Assembly: GCA_028565635.1 (NCBI GenBank) | Contig: JAOXYB010027313.1 | Span: 1 to 15,543 of the forward strand | Reading direction: 5' to 3' | From: Phoronis ovalis | Lineage: Eukaryota > Phoronida > Phoronidae | DNA length: 15,543 bases | Shown: positions 8,866 to 15,543 of the stretch, piece by piece | Layout: each line of letters starts with the position of its first letter | How positions within the stretch are numbered: position 1 is the stretch's first letter | Translations under genes and position numbers: made by a program | The notes under the pieces: generated by a model | What the model was told of the DNA's origin: nothing | Database searches by the model: none | Seen by the model: the letters and a program-made list of their open reading frames with translations, nothing else

Positions 8866-11291
8866 GTACGAACATAAATTTGAATAATTTCACTGTTTGA
8901 TATAAATCCACTGAGTGTTGAGAGATTTGACCGGTTTGACATTGCTAGTTTCTAGTGACGCTGAAAAAGAAAATGGCGACATTTGATTTTGACTAGGATA
9001 TATAAAACTATATCTAGACAGTTATCAATTTGCAAACAGGGGATAAAATGAGCTATGGACGTAGTACTGACCACATTAACATGTATAAATCGGTGATCCG
9101 AACATTCAGGATTATTGTTTAGGTTCCTACATCTAAATCTTCCAGGTTTCTAATATGGCCGACAGCAATGTAGACAGTAATAATTATAGACGGTAATATA
9201 GTTAGTTATCTATATTTCCCTCTTCCCCATGCTTATTGCGTTCATTAAATATAAAGTATATGGTTGGAAATCTGTTATTTACATATTTAATGAATTAAGA
9301 TGTCATAGTGATAATGTCTTGTGAACTAAATGTAAGTTCCCTATTGAATATATGTATAAAAAATATACTTCTTGTAAACCATTAAGGATTTATATTCTTA
9401 GTCTAATTAACTAAATATATTGTGAAAAGAAGCCTACTTGTTTATGAGACCAATCTTACAATAATTATTTAATAATCTAAAAGTTATAGGTTGTCAAACT
9501 ACACATTGTGCGATACTATAACCTGCAGATAAGTTCAGTTTGAATCCAGCATACAAAGATATTAAATTGATTACATTTTTAATCTATTTTATGTATTAGG
9601 AAATATTAAATTTGCCGTATTTTTTTTAAATACCAAACAATTGACATGTATAAGACAAACCCTTTGTATAATCATCTTTGTAAACTAACATGACCCCAAT
9701 GCCCTGTTATTTCTTTGTGTGTGTATATAGATTATTATTGTTAATCATAAATATTTTATTATGATTGCATTAGCATTTTGTTGGAAGTATTGTAGCTCAT
9801 ATTTTCACTGCCATAAAGCAGACTGTAAACATAAAATTGCATTCATGACTTAATTGTCCTGAAATTTCAACAGGTTGAAAAAAATGTAATTTAAAAAAAT
9901 CTATATAGGATTCAGTTTTGAAAAATTAAAAAAAATCTGGGTGGGTAATTTGTTACTATACTTGAAAGTTTCTTTTCAACAGCAAATCATAACAAACATA
10001 TTATACTATGGTATACCATAGAAAGTGTTGTCATCATTTTCTTGAATAACATAATCATACTTTTAAAATTCAATTTAGCTTATTAAACTTATCTGAAAAA
10101 TCTTCTTAATTATTTAATTTGTAGCTGTGTTTTTTTTCCTTTCATTACATCTGAATCATACTGCTATATAAGGTTTACTTCTTATGGGAGAGAACAGTTA
10201 TATTGGAACATTACAATACATTATCAATTGATTGATTCTTTGATCTTAATTATCTATTATGGTGTTAGTTATATGGGGGTAACCATAAATACGACATCTG
10301 TTACACCTAGGAATCAATGTATGACTAAGGTAAGATATTCAATAAAGGGTAGCAGATGAGACTTGATTAATTATAAATTATGTATTCAACAAGAAATTAA
10401 TTGATTTATATTCACCATTATTTGATTTGTGTAACATTTTCCACAGTCATATACTCATTGTAGATTGTGACATTCCTTTTTGTTCAGTAGTGTTATGTCT
10501 GGATTGATTTGAACACAGTTTTAGTGTTTTGTATTGAAAAGTAACTCTGTCTCATTGCAATAACTGTATCATAGTTTAGGTAATATATTTATCTACAATT
10601 TGTTTTATCCTGTATAAATCAACTTTGACATACCAAATAGTTACTATCTTGATAACTTTGAACTATCTTCTTTACACAATATTAGATTGGATAAACACAT
10701 TCAACAGATCTTTGATAATATCTTATATTTCTTTGATAACTATATTTAATTAACATCAATTGTTGTGTTGAAATTCCAATATATTAGCCAGGTAATAAAC
10801 ATTTCTATGATTGGTTTGACATATAAAATAATTAAGAATTAATGTTAATCTGCAACACATATTTAATTGCTGATAAAATGTGGAAAGCTAATGGTTTATG
10901 AAATATTTTGGCTGTACATTTGTAAGTTGTGTTTCAAAGGTCATAGTAGGAATTCCTGTACTTGCTTTTAGGTACGTATTATAGTAATAAAAACAATGAC
11001 TTTGCTTGTCTTGTGCTGTGGCTGATTTTATTACCATGGAAACAAGATCTCTAAGAGGGATATTAATAGTAACTGAGTTATAATGCTTATGTGAACCGTT
11101 ATGCAAAACAAGACATCTAATATTATAATATTTGGTAGTTATTCTAGGTAACTAATGATTGATTGCATAATCATAAATTGTTTCCAGTGGATTTAAATGT
11201 AAAGGACAGTCTCTACATAAGGTTTTTCATGTCTCGTTAATGAGACAAATGAGATAAATGCTTGGCTTATTTTTTATGTGATTTTTTGCAG
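8866..11291 (+). other. ADGRV1: Probable first intron of the ADGRV1-type gene
   Basis: The sequence is AT-rich and stop-dense and ends in the acceptor TTTTTTGCAG at 11291. The initiator ATG is 2 bases beyond it, so the upstream exon must be untranslated and lie somewhere to the left. No coding exon is needed or seen. The open frame on the - strand at 10888-11106 has no support. Confidence 0.45.
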
Positions 11292-11476
11292 CCATGAAGA
11301 CCAAAGTGCTGGCTGAAATATTAGTTCTATCATCATTTCTTGTGGCTGTTCATAGTGCCGCTACTGTAACTTTACTAGACACTTCATTCAGTGTAGAAGA
11401 GGGAAAAGAGTTCACCATCAGTATTCAAAAAAGAGGAACTACAACTACAGCTGATGAAATTAAAGTTGTTGTGCAG
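11292..11476 (+). CDS. ADGRV1: ADGRV1-type gene, first coding exon: signal peptide and start of Calx-beta 1
   Basis: Translation starts at 11294, two bases after the acceptor, and runs 61 codons to CAG/GTATTT at phase 0. Residues 1-21 (MKTKVLAEILVLSSFLVAV, then HS) form a typical signal peptide, with cleavage likely before AATVTL. Residues 22-61 are the first strands of a Calx-beta domain: a hydrophobic strand, FSVEEGKEFTISIQKRG, then IKVVVQ. ADGRV1 is a giant adhesion GPCR whose ectodomain is a long chain of Ca2+-binding Calx-beta repeats. In vertebrates it forms ankle links between stereocilia and acts at the photoreceptor connecting cilium (Usher syndrome type 2C). Starting a Calx-beta array directly after a signal peptide matches ADGRV1. 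SLC8 exchangers and FREM proteins place their Calx-beta repeats elsewhere. Confidence 0.85.
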
Positions 11477-12203
11477 GTATTTATGTTTAAGATCACTTGG
11501 CTTAATAGAAAAAGCAATTCTTTAAACAGTGAACTGACATGTATGGCTGCTGCCTGAACCAGAAGTGGGGGGATAGTGCAGAAAGAGCTGTGCAATGAAT
11601 CTAAGACATTAGCAACTGAACCCTGTCAAACCAACTGACAGCTAGATCGAGTAGATTGTGCATTTGTTGACCAGTAGCAGTAGCAGTATTCCATGTAGCA
11701 TGAATGGAATATTCTGCAAAAAAACAGGTTTAATTACTATTTAATTCAACAGAATTGCTTATTTAAATAATTTAGTCAACAATATAACTTACTTCTACAC
11801 TGCATCTATTTCCTGGGGTAATTATGAGATAATGGTATATACAAGCTATTTGATAAATCTTGGACACATTTTGATGTTTTCATTTGAGCACTATATAGAT
11901 AGAAACTAAGCAGCTGCAGGCCACGGTTAGTTTGATCATTGATTACATGTTTTTGGCCAAAAACTGAAAACTCACCTGAGATATAATATATGCAGAACTT
12001 TGCAAAATTTATTATTTCTTCTACAGACTTTGTTAGTTTTGTTGCAGAATACAGGGAAATTGTTTTGCCAAATACCATACTGTTAAAACATATGGGTCAG
12101 TTTAAACATAATACTATAATACCCAAGGTAAGACACAGTTTATTTCATGAACAAAGTTCGTTCCTTACCTTTACTTTTTTTGATGTACCTTTTACTTTTC
12201 CAG
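11477..12203 (+). other. ADGRV1: Intron 1 between coding exons of the ADGRV1-type gene
   Basis: A 727-base intron, GTATTT to TTTTCCAG. An in-frame ATG at 12147 opens a reading frame that runs into exon 2, but it lies in the pyrimidine-rich 3' end of this intron and would replace the signal peptide. The genuine start is 11294. Nothing else is seen. Confidence 0.7.
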
Positions 12204-12464
12204 GTTTTGGATGCTGATAGACTGCGTAATGGAGATGATGACTTCGTAGGATTTAGTCAAGCGGCAACAATACCCAGTGGATCTGGAGAAGTAATATCAT
12301 CAGTTAGTTTCTTTGTTAAAGATGATGATCTTCCAGAAGATGTGGAAACCTTCATATTCCAGTTGATGGTTCGTGGTGGGGATGCAATTGTAGGAAATCC
12401 TGGCGAAGCTAGCGTGTCAATCATTGCCAATGATGATGCCTTTGGAATATTTAGCTTTACAACT
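12204..12464 (+). CDS. ADGRV1: ADGRV1-type gene, exon 2: rest of Calx-beta 1
   Basis: 87 codons (residues 62-148), phase 0 at both ends, from TTTCCAG to ACT/GTAAGT. It carries VLDADRLRNGDDDFVG, the signature KDDDLPEDVETFIFQL (acidic Ca2+-loop motif plus strand) and the domain end SIIANDDAFGIFSF. The last segment closely resembles the corresponding end of the first Calx-beta repeat in vertebrate ADGRV1 as I remember it, including the DDDLPE and AFGI elements. Together with exon 1 it makes one complete Calx-beta domain of the usual length of about 110-125 residues. The exon length is a multiple of three, so it could be skipped without a frame shift, although that would destroy the domain. Confidence 0.92.
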
Positions 12465-12637
12465 GTAAGTAACCAGCAGTACAAAGCTTTTGTCCGTAAA
12501 AAAATAAAATTTTGGGCAGTACCTAAAAAGTAAAAATATTAAATAGTATTTTTCTGTTGTATTGCACCCGCAACTCAAATTTTTAGATGAAACTGAATGC
12601 CTATTATTATGTAAGCTTACATTTTTTGAACTTTTAG

Positions 12638-12730
12638 CCATCCCCAGTTAATGAAATAGAAGGACAAAATGTGCTGTTAGCAATTCAGCGAACGAGAGGA
12701 ACATTTGGAATTGTGCAGCTTTCATACCAG
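12638..12730 (+). CDS. ADGRV1: ADGRV1-type gene, exon 3: start of Calx-beta 2
   Basis: 31 codons (residues 149-179), phase 0 to 0, acceptor ACTTTTAG and donor CAG/GTAAGT. It reads PSPVNEIEGQNVLLAIQRTR then GTFGIVQLSYQ. The pattern E-x-x-G-x-x-hydrophobic...I-x-R-x-x-G-x-x-G-hydrophobic-V is the first half of a Calx-beta domain, with the R-G-T-[FY]-G turn well kept. The preceding intron is 173 bases and the following one 142. Confidence 0.9.
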
Positions 12731-12872
12731 GTAAGTATTGTCGCTAGACCAAATTTCATCTTGAGTCCAGTTTATGTCTTAGTGACTGATTATTTATCCC
12801 ATTCTTCATAAAGATTCACTGTGTTACTATGAAATGAAATTCAACTTTAATTTAATATCATTCATTTTCTAG

Positions 12873-12983
12873 ATAACTGGAAGTGCTAATCCATCTCTAG
12901 ACATCACACCAGCATCAGGAACTATCACATTCAATGAGGGAGACCAAAATAAGAATATTCAATTAAATATCATTAATGATCAG
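12873..12983 (+). CDS. ADGRV1: ADGRV1-type gene, exon 4: middle of Calx-beta 2
   Basis: 37 codons (residues 180-216), phase 0 to 0, acceptor CATTTTCTAG and donor CAG/GTAAGG. It contains DITPASGTITFNEGDQNK, then IQLNIINDQ. The S-G-T-I-T-F-x-x-G-[DE] segment and the following I-x-L-x-I-x-x-D strand are standard in the middle of Calx-beta repeats. The intron falls exactly before the L-P-E of the acidic loop, splitting the ND/PE motif between exons 4 and 5. Confidence 0.9.
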
Positions 12984-13313
12984 GTAAGGTTTATGTCATG
13001 TACCTTGAATAATTAATCTCTTTTGGTTCAGAGTGATGACTCTATTTTGAAATTATATAGTTCAATCTACTGTGCACTAGTAGTTATATGACATGCTAGA
13101 CTGTATTATGAATACCTTGCTCACAATCTTTACAATCTTCACTAACTGTTTGTCTTTACACAGTTATGAATGGCAGACACAGATAGAAAACTACACCATA
13201 TAACTTCATGGTGGGTAAAAATGAACACAAATAAAGATATTTTAACTAATAAAATGTATGTGTTGTTGCACTAAATGCTATCATACATATGTTCAATATG
13301 TTTTTAATTGTAG
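12984..13313 (+). other. ADGRV1: Intron 4 of the ADGRV1-type gene
   Basis: A 330-base intron, GTAAGG to TTAATTGTAG. AT-rich, with no open frame or repeat worth noting. Confidence 0.7.
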
Positions 13314-13436
13314 CTCCCTGAAAATGATGAGAGTTACACTGTTAGGTTATCCGTCTTGTCTGGTGGTGCTACGACAGGTTCAAATGAAGTGAATATTCTT
13401 ATACAACAGAATGATGCCCCAATCAGGTTTGCTCAG
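13314..13436 (+). CDS. ADGRV1: ADGRV1-type gene, exon 5: end of Calx-beta 2
   Basis: 41 codons (residues 217-257), phase 0 to 0, acceptor TTAATTGTAG and donor CAG/GTAAGT. It reads LPENDESYTVRLSVLSGGA, then NEVNILIQQNDAPIRFAQ. This supplies the acidic loop (with exon 4: NDQ/LPENDESY) and the N-D terminus of repeat 2. The L-P-E-N-D-E and N-D-[AS]-P-[IV]-R-F elements are like those of repeat 2 in vertebrate ADGRV1, which supports orthology rather than a generic Calx-beta protein. Confidence 0.92.
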
Positions 13437-13900
13437 GTAAGTGACTGCACTGTATTAGTAGCTAATTAACCTTAATTGGAAATAACTTTAAATTAATTAA
13501 TTGTCACGTTTTAAGAAAATCAGGAGAATGTTGTTACATATAATTTTATGTAATTTTTCATTAGAACTAGATAATCTTGATTCCTTGAGAGGGTGAACAG
13601 TAGATATGACTGCGGGGATGCTGAGTTGTTACATATTGATTGTCTGACCTTTATAAGATTTCTTTTTTAAAATGACTTAAAGTGTGTGTAAGAATTTTTT
13701 TGGTATCATCACGACTCTCAGCTTGGTATTAGTAATTGGTAAAGTTGTGTTGGATATATAATATACATTAAACTTTTCCTCAACTTTGCTATTAATAGAG
13801 CAGAAAAGTACTGAGGAAATACAAAGTTACACATTAAAAGTTCTATGGTAAACTTTAAAAAAATCTAATTCTGTCTTAGATGTGAGCTTTTCCTTTGCAG
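13437..13900 (+). other. ADGRV1: Intron 5 of the ADGRV1-type gene
   Basis: A 464-base intron, GTAAGT to TCCTTTGCAG. AT-rich, with nothing else recognised. Confidence 0.7.
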
Positions 13901-14305
13901 GGTGTATATCAAGTAGAAGAGGGACAGAATCCTTTTGTTTTAACAGTCACCGTGTACAGAGGATTAGAGGCTAATGGTCAAACTGTTATAGGGCCAGTGA
14001 ATAATCCTGCTACCATTTCCTATAGTATTACTCCGGTGACTGCAACAAGGAATATCGATTTTATTGTTGATGATGGAACTCTTGGTTTTTCTGGTGGTGT
14101 TACAAAACAAAACTTTACTGTGCAGATTTTGCCAGATATTGTCCCCGAGATTGGAGAAACCTTTACTATTACATTATATAATCCAAGCGGTGAAGTCGTT
14201 TTAGCTGATCCTTCAGTTTTGACTGTGACAATTATTGCCAATGATGATCAAAATGGCGTCCTGAGCTTGAAATCACCAGATGCCATTAGCCTACCTAGCT
14301 TTCAG
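13901..14305 (+). CDS. ADGRV1: ADGRV1-type gene, exon 6: complete Calx-beta 3
   Basis: 135 codons (residues 258-392), phase 0 to 0, acceptor TTTGCAG and donor CAG/GTAATT. One exon encodes the whole third Calx-beta domain. It has GVYQVEEGQNPFVLTVTVYR, a longer-than-usual loop (GLEANGQTVIGPVNNPAT), ATRNIDFIVDDGTLGFSGG, the acidic loop PDIVPEIGETFTITLYNP, and the end VTIIANDDQNGVLSL. The last residues, SPDAISLPSFQ, begin repeat 4. The long loop between the first two strands also occurs in repeat 3 of vertebrate ADGRV1. This contrasts with repeats 1 and 2, which are cut into two and three exons. Confidence 0.93.
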
Positions 14306-14545
14306 GTAATTAATGAATACTTAGCTAAGGTTCTTGAATTATAGTTACATTTAATATTCTATAATTTGCAAGTTGTAAATCAAGTAAAACAGTACTACTG
14401 ATGTTGCTTAAAATCAAGGTTTTATAATGCTATGTATATTGACTAGTAAACCGCTATTTGTAAATTGAAAATACACTATATTATAACTTAATTAAAGGGC
14501 AAAGTTTAAATTCCAATGAGTTATACACATTGTATGTTATTGTAG

Positions 14546-14690
14546 GTGAATGAGGATTTGACAGCAGTGGTGAATTATTTCACTGTTGTCAGAAGTGGTG
14601 GCATCTTTGGTGATGTTACTGTTCGGTGGGAAGTAATTCGAAATGATTCAAACCCAGAAAATGTTGGCAATGATATAAGTCCTGTATCAG
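14546..14690 (+). CDS. ADGRV1: ADGRV1-type gene, exon 7: first part of Calx-beta 4
   Basis: 48 codons plus one base (residues 393-440), entering at phase 0 (acceptor TATTGTAG) and leaving at phase 1 (TCAG/GTAACC). It reads VNEDLTAVVNYFTVVRSGG, then IFGDVTVRWEVIRNDSN and NDISPVSG. V-x-R-x-G-G-x-x-G-[DN]-V-x-V-x-W is the usual first half of an ADGRV1 Calx-beta repeat. The donor changes the phase for the first time in the gene; the split glycine is completed by exon 8. Confidence 0.9.
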
Positions 14691-14991
14691 GTAACCACAG
14701 CTGACGGTTCATTTGTAGAACCAAATTTGTAGAACCAAATTAAAAACTTACTGAAAGTAATTGGCTTAAACTGTATTTTATAGGCGTACACTGTTTTGCA
14801 ATATAAAGAAAGTCTGTTGTGAGCAGTTTTGTAAGTAATAGATGTTTTAATTATTTATCTATTATTATCTTGGAATTCTATTCATTAAAAATTTTTATCC
14901 AAAATTTATTAATTAATATATTATATCACATTTATATAGGCTCTGAACAATCTTAACACAAGTATGTCTATTGGTAAAACTGTTCTTATAG
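14691..14991 (+). other. ADGRV1: Intron 7 with short tandem repeat and decoy acceptor
   Basis: A 301-base intron, GTAACC to TTCTTATAG. A 14-base unit (atttgtagaaccaa) is repeated twice at 14711-14738, close to the donor. A second acceptor-like site (TTTATATAG) ends at 14939, 52 bases before the real one. Using it would give a TAA after five codons, so it is a decoy or a nonsense-producing alternative. Confidence 0.7.
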
Positions 14992-15221
14992 GTACTGCTC
15001 GATTTACGAATGGACAAAATGAAACTATAATTCCACTGACAATCACACAAGATAATATTCCGGAGCCCAGTGAATCTTTCTTGATTCGCATTCTTCCCGA
15101 AACTGCTACTGGTGGTGCTCGTGCAGAGGGAATTTTAGAAGGACAATTGATTGTAGAAGATAATGATGTTGCATATGGTGAAATTCAATTGGCCCAGGAT
15201 ACAGAGCAAGTGCTTAACACA
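14992..15221 (+). CDS. ADGRV1: ADGRV1-type gene, exon 8: rest of Calx-beta 4; gene continues beyond window
   Basis: Two bases completing the split glycine, then 76 codons (residues 442-517), leaving at phase 0 through ACA/GTGAGT. It reads ARFTNGQNETIIPLTITQD, NIPEPSESFLIRILP, then GGARAEGILEGQLIVEDND and VAYGEIQL. The acidic loop QDNIPEPSESF and terminal EDND mark the end of Calx-beta 4. The GGA...VYG-like close matches repeat 4 of vertebrate ADGRV1. The coding sequence is 1551 bases to this point with no stop. Full-length ADGRV1 has thousands of residues, more Calx-beta repeats, EAR/EPTP repeats, a GAIN/GPS region and seven helices, all of which must lie to the right. Confidence 0.93.
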
Positions 15222-15543
15222 GTGAGTTCTAGTGGGGTTTTTTCATGACTGGTTTGTATTAATTACAAAATGCAGCTAGTTACAAATCAGATAAAAGATA
15301 CTAATAAAAAAATTAAAAATACAAATATCATCTTAGAATCAAGGATGGTGTGTACAGCCAGCAAACAGATGAACTATTTCTTCATCCTATAATAAATCTC
15401 GAGTGTCCGTCTGTCTGTCTGTCACTCTTTCCACCAAATATCTTCAAAACTATTACATGTAGAATCTGATCTTTTCACACATCGTAGGTATCGACGATGG
15501 CTCGGGTCCCTCAAATTTTGGGGTCAATCGGTCAACGGTATCA
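15222..15543 (+). repeat. Intron 8 start with part of an interspersed repeat and a TGTC microsatellite
   Basis: After the GTGAGT donor come about 160 bases of AT-rich intron. From about 15385 the composition changes and a (GTCT)n run occupies 15405-15423. A more balanced segment follows (ATCGTAGGTATCGACGATGG, GGTCAATCGGTCAACGG) and reaches the window edge. Sequences of this character, with a TCTG/TGTC run next to a conserved-looking block, are common as dispersed repeats in molluscan genomes; that recollection cannot be tested here. Confidence 0.4.

Noticed and set aside
10888-11106. 72-codon - strand open frame
   Set aside because: It has no splice support or recognisable family, and it lies in the probable first intron of the + strand gene.
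11806-12217. Open frames on both strands within intron 1 of the ADGRV1-type gene
   Set aside because: They sit in an intron bounded by phase-compatible exons and have no domain similarity.
12147-12533. Long + strand open frame with ATG at 12147 as an independent gene or first exon
   Set aside because: The ATG lies in the pyrimidine-rich end of intron 1, and the real exon is 12204-12464 with clear acceptor and donor. The upstream exon with a signal peptide fits the phase.
1-15543. tRNA genes, rRNA, CRISPR arrays, prokaryotic operons
   Set aside because: No tRNA box B-like cloverleaf, rRNA segment, regularly spaced repeat-spacer pattern or ribosome binding sites were seen. The sequence is eukaryotic.

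Overview
The window reads as nuclear DNA of an invertebrate animal: strongly AT-rich, intron-rich, canonical GT-AG splice sites, many small repeats, and no bacterial gene organisation. The kind of repeats and the protein content fit a lophotrochozoan, perhaps a bivalve mollusc; that placement is an inference. Two protein genes can be supported, on opposite strands and apparently head to head.

Right third (11292-15221, + strand): the 5' coding part of a very large adhesion GPCR gene of the ADGRV1 (VLGR1/GPR98/MASS1) type. Eight consecutive coding exons join without a frame error into 517 codons: a signal peptide followed by four Calx-beta domains. Each domain has the acidic D-x-x-[ILV]-P-E-x-x-E-[ST]-[FY] loop and ends in an N-D tract. 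The gene continues past the right edge. The initiator ATG lies 2 bases after a splice acceptor, so a non-coding first exon lies upstream, probably near 8300-8870.

Left half (about 1249-8225, - strand): a previously unlabelled spliced gene. Four exons (5633-5713, 4791-4930, 4188-4268, 1249-1386) have compatible phases, and the last three build most of a pleckstrin-homology (PH) domain. Candidate upstream exons at 8148-8225 and 7957-8035 and one bridging exon are weaker. They hint at a ubiquitin-like/RA-like fold in front of the PH domain. I cannot name the family. Its 3' end is not resolved.

Between the genes (about 8240-8870) lies a less AT-rich stretch with more CpG that is the natural place for a bidirectional promoter. 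The introns hold a 771-bp element with terminal inverted repeats (1642-2412), a 29-bp hairpin, a 26-bp minisatellite, short tandem duplications, two copies of an unusual CpG-containing motif, and part of an interspersed repeat at the right edge. The stretch 1-930 and most of the long introns hold nothing else I can support.
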